From Marasmius tenuissimus (Eukaryota; Basidiomycota; Agaricomycetes; Agaricales; Marasmiaceae): a stretch of DNA of 64,000 nt. Made by a program: the position numbers and the translations under genes. The stretch is from assembly GCA_029532415.1 (NCBI GenBank), contig JAQOTA010000047.1, positions 558,001 through 622,000 of the forward strand, written 5' to 3'. The notes under the pieces are model-generated. The model worked only from the letters and a program-made list of their open reading frames with translations. It made no database searches and had not been told where the DNA came from. Positions 1 through 11,348 of this stretch are shown piece by piece; the stretch's first letter is position 1, and each line of letters starts with the position of its first letter.

Positions 1-2650
1 GGGCCTGTGTTTCGATATAACGGTGTCTTGAGCTGAGGGAAGGACCATGATGGCGGTCGTTGGTCGACGCGTCTGGGATGATGACGATTCGTGGGAGAGG
101 CACGATTGCGGGCGTCTATGCGTCTCTTTCCCTACCCACGGCTAGTGGGATGACACCACCGTCGCAACCAAAGACCAGACACGTCCTTTACTCCACTTAC
201 TCACAATCATACTCGATTGTTTGCCGGTTGATGTTTATCTGTCACTTCCCATCGATGGTTCTTGCTACTCAATAACTGGAGAGAGAGCAGGAGTAGATCC
301 GACAGTGCCAACCGCATCAGATGAGGCGGATACGGAGAAAAACGACGGGTTTGGAGGGGGTAGAGAAGGGAGAAGTCGGATGAACATCTCGTGAGTTTGG
401 CAACGCCAGATATTGCTCAATTCTACGGTTGTCAGTGTTTGTGACGTGGTTTCCGTGTCTCTTTACCCTCTGTACTCGCTGATTCACTATCATCTAGAAA
501 GCTCTACTCTTTTCCGCCGGGAGCTGCGATAGTTATGAGTAGGAGCGTGCTTAGATGGATGATCGCTGGAAAGCGATGTTTAATACTCGGGAATAAGACA
601 ATGAAGTCAAGGACAGAGCGTTGGGTGTTGAAGACGACGACGGAGAGATGACCTCGATAGAAAAGATGTCAGTGACCATAAACATCATCCCACCAAGTCA
701 TTCTAGTTGGTGTCCAGATAGAAGTCGTCCTACAGACGAACACGCCAACACGATGGCCGCATGTTGCAGCATAGACCAACAGTCGACGCGTCTAATACCC
801 ACTGTCGTCATCAATCCTCCTCTCTCCTTCGACTGCATCCCACCTTTCACCGACAATCTTCAACACGTTTAGGCACTCTCTGTAGTAAGCGCTGATTAAA
901 ACCTCTCTGACTTTTCAAAACCAACAAGGAAATGCCAGTCATTGGTAGGAAGTGGCAACTGGGAACCCTTTCGCAAGCAAAGATCGGACACGTCCCTTAC
1001 TCGACTGACTCGTCTCACTCTCGGGCTCAATATTGTACCTATCCGTCATCGTCAAGACATCCAATTGCTACCAGGCATCTGCTATGTGCTCAACATCGAC
1101 GTTGTGTCTATCTGGATGATGGTCGGAAAGAGATTCTCTGAGCTCGGGAAGGGGACAGACTGAAGGCAGCAGCAGGATGTTGTAGTGCTGAAAGCGACGA
1201 CGGAGCGATAGCTTTGGCAGGAAAAATGTGAGTAACCATAACCATCGTCCAATCAACTATCTCTGATCGATCTCACAATAGAGGTCGTCCTACCCATGAG
1301 TACACCGCAGGCAGAAACACAGCGACCGCATGTTGCAACATAGACAGGTGCTCGACGCGTCTAACACCCACCGTCATCTTCCTAAGCCTTTCTCCTTCGC
1401 CCATCTCAACCTCTCATCGGTGAGATACACATGCACCTCTAAACCCTTTTACACATCGTACACGGAACGATTCTGGACCACGCCTCGGAATACGTTGAGC
1501 GGAAGGAACCACAAGCAGAGATAGGGTACCAGGGCGAAGTGGGTTATCAATAAGGAAAGAGATGAGGTGGAGAGATAACGACAAAGATGGTTGGGCTGGA
1601 AACACGGAAATCGGCCCATGGACTGGTGATGAATCATGATAATGTCCAGTGTCAGCACTTCTACTTTGAACGCCTTACATCGTTTCACCAATGGCTTCGT
1701 ACCCTCGTACTACGATGGTCCAAGCGCTCAGGTCTCCCACCCATATTTAGATCTGTAGCTTCCACTAATGTCGAGGATCGTGGTTTCCGACATCCGGCAC
1801 GTTCAGCAGCATACATCAAAGGCTCATGTAACTATCCCGCCACAGTGTTGGAGGAGTATCCTGACTCCTCCAATTTAGAGACGGGAAAAGTGGAAGGTGA
1901 ACGATAATAAATTGAAGTTCACGTTGGATCATTCATCGCTGTTGCTGTATGAGAATATGGGGATGGTGTATGCGTGTCAGGAGTGCTGGTATGTTCTTCC
2001 GGCTTTTCCCCTTTCGTTCATCGTTGACAGTGCTTACAGCAAGATGCAAGTTGGGTCCGTCGACCACAATGCCAGAAATGGCCCGTCAATCCTGGAAGGA
2101 GCGCGCTGAGTGATTTCCATATGCCTTTGAGCACTCAGCGTCAGGTCGACTGTGGGGTTTGCGGAGGTTCGTGATAAGTACGTATGGATGTATCTAAATG
2201 TGGCGAAGCGGTATGTATAGTCGAGGTGTAGTTATAAATACTTCAGCCAAGAATCAACGCGTTCATGTACTTACAGCCCCAAAACTCAGTTCTCACTACA
2301 ACTACGACTGCCTGATATGTATACCTCATCGCTCGAAGATGCGAGAACATGTCCAATCTATCGCGATCTCGATGCTTTTCGCGGCAAAGTTCACTAGCCT
2401 CCGTTATATATGTAGTTCCAGAATGCTTCTGCAGCCTTTTTCGTCACGGTGGTCGCAATTGATCGTCGTCGATCAATCTTTAGTCCCCTCAGTCACTACG
2501 CGATAACATTCGGTTTTCAGAGATGGCCACGGCCCATACGCATTTGTTTGGACCTAAGCAAATGAATGAACGTGGCTTCGTGCGATAGGTATTATTTAGA
2601 TTCTAGAGATTCGTAAATAGTCGCAACACTCATCACGCTCTGACAGTGAG
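1..2650. other. Region without a recognisable gene
   Basis: Several short open frames exist on both strands, the longest about 106 codons at 1587-1907 (+), but none has a recognisable motif, a convincing intron pattern or a paralogue elsewhere in the window. The main structure is a degraded direct duplication, listed separately. I see no RNA gene or transposon end here. Confidence 0.5.
140..1430 (+). repeat. Degenerate direct duplication (about 140-870 and 955-1430)
   Basis: Collinear similar blocks occur in the same order in both halves. Examples are the CGCAA.CAAAGA..GGACACGTCC block near 155 and 970, the GACGACGGAGMGAT block near 635 and 1198, the CGCATGTTGCARCATAGAC block near 757 and 1327, and the GTCGACGCGTCTAAYACCCAC-type block near 783 and 1352. 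Spacing differs between the copies, so the duplication is old or has taken indels. Function is unknown. Confidence 0.55.
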
Positions 2651-2717
2651 AGTGACGTATCAATGAGACCCGCTATCAGTGAACCGGAACAGATGGACTT
2701 TTTGCTGGGCATCACGA

Positions 2718-3374
2718 TCATGATGATGATGGCCAATGCCATTGACCGACGACGGGTTTAAAAAAAAAAAGGGGGCTGCCAATGATATCACCGCCACGTG
2801 TTGGTATACATAAGCTAGCTGCACCGTTGAACGAATATCCCCGGCCCGCACCGAGTGATGGAGCGCCTGTACATCGTAGGCAACAGCTTTCACATCGAGG
2901 CAGACGGCAAACATATTGACCGCCTGGTAAAGACATGAGCAACTGCAAGATTACAAGGATCGAGCATAACATGGGGGGAAACACTTGCCATGAATCGGTT
3001 ATGCGCATCCCCCAACTCCTTCCTCAAACTCGCCAATTCTTCCTTCGTCTTGTTCGCAAACAACAGACGCCCCCAGCGCTTGGTACGAGATTCTCGTTGG
3101 ACTTCAGCCATAGCATCATGGATTCGTACGAGGATGCTACATCCGGCGGATACTTGGTCTAAGCATATTGAGATGATAACTAGGACGTTGCAACTCACCG
3201 CTCAAAGTCCCTCACACTACACTCCATATCCTCCGTCGGCCTGACATCACTCCTCTGCATTTTTCTCGACAAGTCAGCCAGAATACCAGCGGCCAGACGG
3301 TGTAGATCCGCATATTCAGCTCTGTTGCCTCGTATAGTCTAATAATATAAGATCAGGACAGCGCGATTCAGAAG
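2718..3374 (-). pseudogene. Truncated member of the helical-bundle (HeLo-like) family
   Basis: Read on the minus strand, this matches the last three exons of the intact gene at 44600-45913: the exon with AEYADL-type and RPTEDM-type motifs (about 3335-3198), the exon with KRWGRLLFANKTKEEL (about 3130-2985), and the last exon with MFAVCLDVKAVAYDV (about 2925-2760). The 5' exons are absent because homology stops in an intron at about 3374, where the KDZ transposon begins. The T-run that contains the stop codon in the intact gene has 11 T here, so the stop is out of frame and translation would run on. The penultimate intron has GC at its donor, as in the 44.6-kb gene. I call it dead. Confidence 0.75.
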
Positions 3375-3560
3375 TTCGACACCAGCGACGAGGCCTCGTG
3401 AAATCGAAAACAAAAGTGAAAGTGAAAGTGAAAGTGAAAGTCCGGGGTGATAATCGAAAGTAAGTATTTTTTCCCAGACTTTCGATCCGTCTCTTACTTT
3501 CGATCGGACCATCACTTTCTTTTCTTGAGTGGAGCCCGAGTTGTCAACTTTCGATTGTGG
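3375..3560 (+). repeat. Left TIR and subterminal repeats of the KDZ element
   Basis: The TIR occupies about 3375-3425 and runs into five to six GTGAAA units (about 3411-3441). ACTTTCGAT occurs at 3478-3486, 3496-3504 and 3547-3555, and its inverse at 3453-3461. Subterminal motif arrays of this kind usually serve as transposase binding sites; that role is inferred. Confidence 0.65.
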
Positions 3561-3739
3561 TTTTGATATAGTGTAGATCCTACGCAATATAATCCTAATA
3601 TAAATCTCAATTGGCCCTATCCCGAGGTAGCCTTTTTACCTTTAGTTGTGTTCCTGAAGTGCGTCGGCTGCGTTGCACGGCAACCGTAAGTCGCGACGCG
3701 CAAAACGCGCCGTCTCTCAGATACGGGGCTGCTGCTACC

Positions 3740-3747
3740 TATAAAAG
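3740..3747 (+). promoter_or_regulatory. TATA box of the zinc-finger companion gene
   Basis: TATAAAAG lies 50 nt upstream of the proposed ATG at 3797. Confidence 0.55.
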
Positions 3748-3796
3748 GTGTTGGTTTATTGTACTTCTCTTCTGCCAATTTCCCCCGCTAAAGCTC

Positions 3797-6125
3797 ATGT
3801 CTTCTCGATTGAAAGCATACCGATACAGGCAGCATATCCCCCCGCTCCATACGTCTTGTCCTACCTGTGGGAAATCAGTCTCTGTACGGCCGTGCTTCGG
3901 AAAGGTTAACCCAAGCCATCGTGGATACTTCTATGAGGCGGTGAGTCAAACTATTTCAGACTTGATCCAGTCGCCTCCTGATATTGTGGATCAAGTGTGA
4001 TGACCCCGACCCACGGGTAACCCACTTCATAGCCTGGCGGGATGATCTTGAACAGACAGGTTTACCTTCAGAGCTCAAAGTCTATCGTTTCCCGGATCCA
4101 AAGGAGAACAAATCGCTACAAGAGCTTCTAGCGTATGATCCAACTGAGGAGCATTTTCTTCCTTACCCGTCGACTCCTTCAAAACATTCATCCTCATACC
4201 AACCAGTGAAGCAAGCCGAGCCTCGCAATCGACTCGCCGTCGAGGACATGTTCCATCTTGATCATCCAGCTACTCCAACGACCTCCGGTCGTATCTGTGG
4301 TATTCCAATTCCAGATCAATCTTTAACTAATCAGCAGGCAGAGGACTATTCTCATTGGCTTGATGCATACGAGGATCACTTGTTCTCTGGTGATTCTTGC
4401 TCAGGTATTCCTGCTCCAGCGCCACCTTCGTCTTTGCCCGCTCTTGTTGCTGCGCAGATTACCAACGCCCCTCCCCAGCCTATTCTCGACCCGATTCCTC
4501 CACCTAACACCCAGCCCACCGTTCCTTCAAATATCGACTCACTTCATCACTCAGAGTCGGAACTCTCCTCAACCCAAATCCAGGAAGTGGATTCTGGGTC
4601 TGACCAGTTATGGACCATTGGCGCTGTTGAAAAGCGACTGATCAATGGTCAGATCCGGTCGTGCTGCTCTGGGAAGGGGTGTGCTGGCTCAGAAAAGCCT
4701 GGGAGACCGGCCGAAGCGTGCTCGTTCAAGCACTGTATCAACTGTTGCAAAGCCTACCAGCGACATTTTGCGGTTCCGTGCAGATATCTTGGTCACAGAA
4801 TCCTCCCTCCTACCACCGACCCAACGACTCCCACGTCCAAATCATCTAGGAACACTGAGCGTATCCCCAAACCTGTTGTAGGCCGTCCACTTAAACCAAT
4901 TCACTATCAACATCGGCAGGATGCTATTGACGATTACCACCAGTCCGCGCAGACAGTCACTACCCAGAAGCGTTACGAGGAGGAGGAGAGTAAGACTCTC
5001 GATATTACCTTTTTTGATGGCCACGGCGGTACCCAAGAGTTTTCGGTCGTGTCCAAAACCTTTCCCCATCTCAAACTTGCGGATGCACCCGAGTTTGTTC
5101 GCAGTGCAATAGGCGCTAACCCCGAGGTTTATCATCCAGAAACTGGGCGCTGGAAGCAAGCAGATATTGCTGTTCCTTGGAAAATAGTGGCGGGAGAAAC
5201 GTTGCTATATCGAGCACCTCAGAAGTATGGGCAGATGCGCGAGTTTCCCGTGTCAGATGAGATGCAATCCATGATGGAAGTACAGAGTAAACTTCGTTCT
5301 TCTAGCATCAACAAGCCCCAGAATCCTCTGAAGCGAAAGGACCTACCATTTACATCATCACTCCCACAGTCTCCACGCCAACGCCCACGAGTTGATACCC
5401 ACCCCCCATCTCCCATCACCGAGTCTTCCACAGTCGAGTTGATTGTACTAGAGGATTCTCCCTCCCCTTCTCCCGCCCCTTTGGCCAGTTGTCCCGTGAA
5501 ACGCGAATTGACTTCAGGGCCAGCCAAGTTGGCAGTTTCCGCAGTGTCTAATTCTACAGCCACTCTTACTGAAATGCAATGTTGTGAACCAGATTCACGA
5601 CATGCACTTTGGCCACTGAGATACTTCGCTCCAATGAAGGAGGGTATTGATACTGCGGGACAGCAGTCAGGAGGATCGGAACTTGACAAGTATTCACGGG
5701 CATTTGGAGTGGAAATCTTGTGGCCCACCTTCTCTCGTCATATGAAATTTTGGGCAGCCGCATCGGATGATCTAAAGGAGGAATTCATTCAGAACCCAAT
5801 CAGTACTTGGAAAGATTTCCGCACCCGTGTTTCCAAGGAATGGCCGGAAGGGAAGGTTCCAGGCCTGAGGGAGCTGAAGTCGAAGAAGAAGACACCCAGG
5901 CCATCAGTTGAGATTAAGGCAGAACCAGTGGTGGCGGCGGTCAAGGTAGAGTCAGTGGCGGAGGTCAATATGGAATTAGTGGAATCGGTAACAAAGACAC
6001 GGGCCGCAGTGACCCCACGCGGCACTGGACAAACGACTCTGACCCCTTCGAGAACAACCGTGCAGACGACCCAAAAGGGCAATTGCCAATTGATCATTCT
6101 TAGCTCGGGCTCCGAGAGTGATTAA
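3797..6125 (+). CDS. KDZ-transposon companion protein with GRF-like and Cys-rich zinc motifs
   Basis: I propose exon 1 at 3797-3940, an intron at 3941-3995 (GTGAGT...AAG, 55 nt) and exon 2 at 3996-6125, giving about 757 aa. The splice joins YFYEA to CDDPDP and so completes a GRF-type finger near residues 21-70: CPTC, then an NPSHRGYFYEAC block, then THFIAW, with His where the fourth Cys is usual. A second cysteine cluster (SCCSGKGCAGSE...CSFKHCINCCK) lies near residue 265. Between residues about 365 and 460 is a compact conserved-looking region (TFFDGHGGTQEF, WKIVAGETLLYRAP). Much of the rest is Pro/Ser-rich and probably disordered. It converges on the KDZ transposase inside the same TIRs. 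I see no HxD...H signature of a TET/JBP dioxygenase, the companion reported for many agaricomycete KDZ elements. Function is unknown; DNA or RNA binding is plausible. Confidence 0.7.
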
Positions 6126-6327
6126 GGTGACGTCTTATCCGACCTTTGGTCTTGTATTTGCCGTAGGACATCCTCGCCGTTTATAGGATCTGTGCTATTT
6201 TGATTTACCTTCATTTCAAGTTCTTCAATCTATAGCACTCCGAGTTCCTACTTTCTTGATAATAGATACACTATATACAGTGAATAGATTCATCTGCATT
6301 GATGAGTAAAATTGAAATATCAACACA

Positions 6328-7292
6328 CTATCTCGACGAATTGGTTGAAGGGACCTTGTAGGGATGATTGCCGACTCGCTTCAGACGTGCAACCGTCACC
6401 TCATTCCGCCTCTTGATCATCTCATCCAAGAAAAAATTGTAGTTGTGGGGGAGCATATCACGAACCATAGATAAATACCCCCCAATCCAGGCATTTGTCT
6501 GCTCAGCTGCAGAGGAATTAAAGACCAACTTGCCATCTTCCCCCACGAGCTCTGTCCACTGTGCTGGGTTGCAATGTCCATCACAAAACTCTCCTTCCTT
6601 GTGCTTGGATTTGAAGTGGAAGACGTCAACGGGGAGAATGACATTATCAAAATGGGATTCGTCACTTGCCAAAAGGTGTTGCTGTAGCTGGCAGTTGTTA
6701 TCGAAAAAAATAACATCTGGTATGTCATCTTTATCGGGATAGACTGATTTCATGAAGTCCTAGTTATATGATATAAGAGCTGTGACATCCAAGCTGTACA
6801 GAACAAATACCTTGACCCCTGAGATTGCCTCAGCACCGAACATGGTAGCTCTGGCAGCGATAACTCCGCAGCAGCAAACAATTAGCTGTTCATTGTGTGT
6901 ACGCCGGCGGCCAAAGCGAGCCTTCACTTGACGATTTCCAAGGTCAGACTTATGAGAAGACTCTGGCCCCAACTCCAAGACCTCGTCGGACTCCTCATTG
7001 TTGTCGTCTGGTACCCCATTTGCACGGAGAAGCCGCTTTCGGAGCATGAAGAAGGATTTGCCCTTCAATTTGTGGTGTGCTTCGATCGCAACGTGATCGG
7101 GATGACCACAAGTTTGATATCCAGGGCGGACCTTCTCAACGCACTCGGTAACAACACAGTGATTGTGGTGAGTTTCATTGTGAAAGGCACAGTAATGGGT
7201 CCGGTTGGTGATGAGGGGCGCTGGACAATTGTGAATCTTGCAACAAGGACGACCAATAGATACCCCATCGACCACAACTGCTCGCAGAGGGC
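6328..7292 (-). CDS. KDZ transposase, C-terminal part (CxC6 and KDZ domains)
   Basis: This is the downstream half of the transposase whose upstream half is at 16094-17176. The first exon (7292 down to about 6811) begins with VVVDGVSIGRPCC, followed by a Cys/His cluster (CKIHNC, HYCAFH, CVVTEC, TCGHPDH), the pattern of the CxC6 cluster attached to KDZ transposases. An intron at 6810-6760 (GTATTT...CTAG, 51 nt) follows. The last exon carries FFDNNC, DVFHFKSKH, DGHCNP, FNSSAAEQTNAW and FLDEMIKRRNE, which are typical blocks of the KDZ catalytic region toward its C terminus. The stop is at 6328-6330. The gene is split by a Gypsy insertion at 7298, and the join reads in frame across that insertion if the whole element is treated as intron. 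Confidence 0.8.
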
Positions 7293-7297
7293 CTACA
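7293..7297. other. Target-site duplication of the Gypsy element (left copy)
   Basis: CTACA directly precedes the left LTR, and the same 5 bp follow the right LTR at 16089-16093. On the transposase strand it reads TGTAG and supplies the AG of a 3' splice site. Confidence 0.95.
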
Positions 7298-8011
7298 TGT
7301 TAGGATCGTGCGGATATGACAGCTCGGACGGAGGTCCGAGCGGAAGAGAATGGAAGCCGACGTGCCGGAATGGACTAGTCGGAGTTGGAGAGATTCCGAC
7401 AACCGGAAGGCCGAACGGATGGCTGGACAATAGTCGAAGGTTTCGCCAACGACACCGTTGAGTTGAGTTGTCCTTGACCGGAAGGAAAGGAAGATAAAGA
7501 TGAAGAGGAGATAGAGATAAAGAGACGGAATGAGACGAATGAGATAAACGGAAACCAAGTTGATTTTAATTCTGAGGAATACAAGTCGTGAAGTATCTAG
7601 CTTATATATGTATCGATCTCCGAGACCTCCGAAGGGGTTCCGGCGATCATAGTACCGGAGGTGAGTCAAGAGCGGGAGAGAATGTATGTACAGTACGGAA
7701 TCCGAGACGGAGGATGAAGTCCCGGAGTCGGAGATGAATCGGAAATGAAGTGTCAAAATGGAATGTACGGGATGAGTCATAATAGAATGGAAAGCGGAAT
7801 GTCAGAATGGAGAGTAAACGTACTACTCGGAAATGAATGGTGTATATGTATCTCCGATCCGTAAATACCGGGGACACGACGTCGGAATCCGAAGTCATGT
7901 TCCGGATAGGATCGTGAAGGAAGAGAAAACATAAAGTAGATTCCAAGTATCGGAATCTCCGGAAGGTGGATAGAGGCCTTCGGAAACCCCGGAACCGGCA
8001 TGGATGTAACA
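7298..8011 (-). repeat. Gypsy 3' LTR
   Basis: This 714-bp repeat starts TGTTAGGATCGTG and ends CATGGATGTAACA. Open frames inside it (for example 7175-7780 -) also occur in the other LTR and are not genes. Confidence 0.95.
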
Positions 8012-8024
8012 GTATCCCCCTCTT
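8012..8024 (-). other. Polypurine tract of the Gypsy element
   Basis: Read on the minus strand, AAGAGGGGGATAC directly abuts the 3' LTR. This is the expected place for the primer of plus-strand DNA synthesis, and it confirms the orientation. Confidence 0.8.
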
Positions 8025-8198
8025 AAGGTTCTCGCCTCGAGAGCCGCGGAGGAAGTAAGAAGAAAATCGTAAGACGTAAAAGTTCGGAAGCATTCGGAAA
8101 GAAGACATAAAACAATAGAAACGTGATGAGTCAATAGAACGTTCTGGAACATGAAAGAATATTCTGGAAATCCAAACAAGGAACAAATAGAAAAAAGA

Positions 8199-8206
8199 TA
8201 TATAAG
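8199..8206 (+). promoter_or_regulatory. TATA box of the antisense accessory gene
   Basis: TATATAAG lies 45 nt upstream of the ATG at 8251. It lies outside the LTR, so this gene may have its own promoter. Confidence 0.5.
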
Positions 8207-8250
8207 AAGCGTACCAAGCGAATCCCAACTTCATTTCCCCAATTCCTAAA

Positions 8251-9382
8251 ATGTCACCTACACCCTCTCGATCACCAACTCCCTCCGATCTTTTCTTCCT
8301 CATTCCGCGTCCGGATGAAGCGATTCCGGATTACATCACCAAGAAACCAAAACTCGCCGAATACTTGGCTCGATATCCGGAAGAGGAGGATGAACAAGCC
8401 TCGCGCGAATTCAACGAGGACGTGAAGACCTGGAACCGGAATCGGAACGCTTGGATAGAGGAAAGGAAGGAAGAGATAGCGGAGAATATTGCGGATTGGG
8501 AGAAAGCAAAAGCGGATGCGGAAAAGGAGCTGGAGGACTGGCGGAAGGATAGGGATGGTCAGATGGAAACGCGGCGGAAGCAACGGGAGGCTGAGGAGGA
8601 GGAAGTGCGAGCGAAGACGGCAGTTCCAGAAACAGAGGTGAAGTCCGAGCCTCTCGAATACACATTCTCCGACGCCGACAGACAGTCCATGGATATGGAC
8701 TGGGAATCGGTGTGTCCGACTTGTCGGATATTTCCTCCTTCCGAATTTTTTAACTTCTTGTAGTTTTACCCCACGCTGACACCTCATCAACAAATGATTT
8801 TCCAGTCTGGGTTTGTCGCCGGAAAGAAAACGTCGGAATCCACGGGAGCTAAACGGAAGGGGAAGGCGAAAGAGAGCAGCGGAAAGGTTACGGATGTAGA
8901 GGAGGTCGGAACGGGACCGCTTCTTCCGATTGGTAAGTTCAACTTGTCTGGAATCCGATTTCTTCTAACTTTTTATAGCCTGCAAGAAATGTTCCGTTGC
9001 CAATGCGGAATGTCGCCGGAATGTGATGGCTGGAACCAACTTCCGTGGTCTGACCAACGCATGCTTCCGATGCCGCAAGAAGAAAGCAAAGTGTGTGTTC
9101 CCGGACGGAAGCGGAGACGGAACGAGATCGGATGCGGGTTCGATGAAGTCCAAGAACTCGGAAGGAAGACGGAAGCCTGCGGGCAGGAAGGAGGTACACT
9201 TGGCACCAGAGGTCGAGAAGGATTTGCGGCAGATCAACCGCGGAATTCAACTCCTCCTTAGTGTTCATGGTGTTGATTTCCTGGACAGCTCGGATGAGGG
9301 TGAGGACGAAGCGGAAGAGGAAGGGGAAGAGGACCGGGAGGAAGGACCGTCATCGAGGCCTAGCAAGAGGCCAGCGTCTTGA
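8251..9382 (+). CDS. Antisense accessory gene of the Gypsy element, Zn-cluster and coiled-coil protein
   Basis: I read three exons: 8251-8709, 8806-8932 and 8979-9382 (introns GTGTGT...CAG of 96 nt and GTAAGT...TAG of 46 nt), giving about 329 aa. Residues about 25-130 are highly charged and probably coiled-coil, with repeated W and E/K/R. After the second splice comes CKKCSVANAEC, then 16 residues, then CFRCRKKKAKC. This C-x2-C-x6-C...C-x2-C-x6-C layout resembles a Zn(II)2Cys6 cluster with a long linker, and the basic RKKKAK run resembles DNA-binding versions. The C terminus is acidic (DSSDEGEDEAEEEGEEDREE). It is not a standard Ty3/Gypsy protein. It may be a captured host regulator or an element-borne factor that counters silencing. 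The exon structure is inferred from reading frames only. Confidence 0.7.
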
Positions 9383-9620
9383 TCCCCGAAGACACTCCGG
9401 AAGAAAGTGAAGAGCGCGGAAACGATCCCAGAAGAGGAAGAAGATGAAGCGGATGAGGACAGGATGGAAGAATGAAGGACGGAACGTCCAGAACGCGGAC
9501 AATTTCTTGTTTTTTGTACTTGTAGAATATTCTTGAAATGTCGCCCGGCCGGAAGGCCTTTCTCGGAATCATGAGTGATCGTAAGATAATCGGAAGCGGA
9601 ATCGGAACGATGAAATGAAC

Positions 9621-11312
9621 TTAGATAGAATCAATAGGTCCAGGCTTGTGAGGATAACGTTCATGGAATGCTCGGAGAAGGTCCGGAGCGTTGAAGTTGT
9701 CTGCTGTGACCCAAGAAAACTCCTCGTCGGTGCCTTCGTATCCGAGCCATCGGATGCGATATTGTAACTTGCACTTGAAACGACGGTCGATCTTGGAGTC
9801 TAGGATCTCGGAAATCTCGTAATGATCTTCTTCTCCGGTGTCGAGTTCGACGGGACCCGGAGGAGGCTGGACACGATTCGGAATGGTGTTCGGAAGGATG
9901 GATTCGAGTTGGGAAACGTGGAAAGTTGGATGGATGGTACGGAATTCAGTCGGAAGTCGAAGGGTATAAGCAACTGGAGATGGTGTGGCAATGATCTCGA
10001 AAGGACCTAGGAATTTCTCGGAGAATTTAGCGGTAGGTCTGGTCGTTTTGATGTACTTAGCGGAGACCATAACTTTATCGCCAATCTTCCATTCCGGCTG
10101 AGGCTGGAGATGTCGATCCTTCTGTTCCTTCATACGGGTTTGGGCGTGAGTAAGTTCTTCTCGGAGCATGGAATGAAGCTCATCTAGATCAACCACAAAC
10201 TCTCGTGCACGGGCGGAAGCCATGTCTCGTTCCGGGTGGATGGTGATGTTCGGATGATAACCCTTGTTGGCAAAGAATGGTGAGATTCCGGTGGAAGCGT
10301 TCGGAGCATTGTTGTAAGCGAACTCGGCAAGAGGCAGGAGTTCATCCCAGTTGTCCTGCTGGTAAGAACAGTAGACTCGGATATACTGCTCAAGCGTCTG
10401 ATTCGCCCGTTCAGTCTGTCCGTCGGCGGAAGGGTGATAACCGGAAGTGTAATGAAGATTCATGTCAAGGGCTTTCCCAAGGGAACGCATGAAGTGGGAA
10501 ACGAATTCGGAACCACGGTCGGAGGTGACGTGCTGAGGAACTCCATGCTTAGAGAACACATGGATAACGAAGAGTCGAGCGAGTTGTTCGGAAGTGATAT
10601 GGATGTCTGTAGGAATGAAGATTGCTTGTTTCGAAGCGCGGTCGATGATAACTAGGATGGAATTGAAACCGTTAGAGTTCGGAAGTTCCTCGATGAAGTC
10701 CATAGAGATAGAGTCCCATGGTCTTGCAGGAACCGGAAGAGGTCGTAGAAGTCCGTATGGCCGATGTCGTGGAGTCTTGTTCCGTGCACAAGTTACACAG
10801 GAGCGAACGTAGTCTCGCACGAACTCTCGGATGAGAGGCCATGTATATTGACGTCGGATGGTTTCTAGAGTCTGGTTCTGTCCAAAGTGACCAGAGATGA
10901 TATGATCGTGATATTGTTGGAGGATTCTAAGTCGGAGGTTGTTGGCTTCAGGAACGTAGATTCTGTCATCTAAACGGAGGAAACCTGTCTCGTCGACAGT
11001 CCATCTAGTCTTGTCGGAAGTGTTGGAAGCGGATCGGAAGTGTTGGATGAGGGAGGAATCTTCTGTCTGAGCAGTTCGGATGTCTTCATGGAGCTGCTCG
11101 ACGTCCATGATAACGCTTGCGCGAAGAACTGGACCTTCAAGGAATGTAGCGCGGAGGGAAGCGGTGAGTTGTTCCTGAGTGAATACAGGTCGGAAGTTGT
11201 GTGGATTAAGATGGGCGTAAGGCGTATCCCCCTCTTTAGGATAGACGTCCCATCGTCTAGTCAAAGCGTCCGGTTTTGCACCGAGCTTGCCAGGACGGAA
11301 ACAGATTACCAT
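9621..11312 (-). CDS. pol: Gypsy pol, integrase and chromodomain part
   Basis: This continues the pol frame downstream of an in-frame TGA at 11351-11349. It begins at the end of RNase H (RPGKLGAKPDALTRR), followed by the zinc-binding HHCC region (HDHIISGHFGQNQ ... CVTCARNK), the integrase core with MDFIEELP, TSDRGSEF and ADGQTERANQTLEQ supplying the D, D and E, and a GPY-like region (EKFLGPFEII). The C-terminal 60 residues form a chromodomain (HYEISEILDSK ... YRIRWLGYEG ... SWVTADNF), which in chromoviruses directs integration to particular chromatin. The first Met at 11312 is only the first ATG after the stop and probably not a natural start. Confidence 0.9.
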   Translation of the reverse strand: MVICFRPGKLGAKPDALTRRWDVYPKEGDTPYAHLNPHNFRPVFTQEQLTASLRATFLEGPVLRASVIMDVEQLHEDIRTAQTEDSSLIQHFRSASNTSDKTRWTVDETGFLRLDDRIYVPEANNLRLRILQQYHDHIISGHFGQNQTLETIRRQYTWPLIREFVRDYVRSCVTCARNKTPRHRPYGLLRPLPVPARPWDSISMDFIEELPNSNGFNSILVIIDRASKQAIFIPTDIHITSEQLARLFVIHVFSKHGVPQHVTSDRGSEFVSHFMRSLGKALDMNLHYTSGYHPSADGQTERANQTLEQYIRVYCSYQQDNWDELLPLAEFAYNNAPNASTGISPFFANKGYHPNITIHPERDMASARAREFVVDLDELHSMLREELTHAQTRMKEQKDRHLQPQPEWKIGDKVMVSAKYIKTTRPTAKFSEKFLGPFEIIATPSPVAYTLRLPTEFRTIHPTFHVSQLESILPNTIPNRVQPPPGPVELDTGEEDHYEISEILDSKIDRRFKCKLQYRIRWLGYEGTDEEFSWVTADNFNAPDLLRAFHERYPHKPGPIDSI

Positions 11313-11348
11313 ATTAAAGTGAGAGAGGTACTCGGACCAGCGTACTTG

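Noticed and set aside
3411..3441. CRISPR-like repeat array (GTGAAA units)
   Set aside because: It is a simple hexamer microsatellite within a transposon end in a eukaryotic genome; there are no spacers.
3984..4000. Start of the companion gene within the second exon near 3984
   Set aside because: There is no ATG there. Splicing from the exon with ATG 3797 completes a GRF-like finger and a normal 55-nt intron.
5219..5728. 169-codon frame (-) under the zinc-finger companion gene
   Set aside because: It is antisense shadow of the long coding exon.
3797..6125. TET/JBP dioxygenase as the KDZ companion
   Set aside because: I looked for the HxD...H iron-binding signature and did not find it. The visible motifs are zinc-binding Cys clusters.
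6895..7461. 188-codon frame (+)
   Set aside because: It is antisense to the KDZ transposase CxC6 exon and runs into the LTR; no motif.
7175..7780. 201-codon open frame (-), repeated at 15366-15857
   Set aside because: It lies inside the LTRs, is low-complexity and occurs in both copies; it is a by-product of LTR composition, not a gene.
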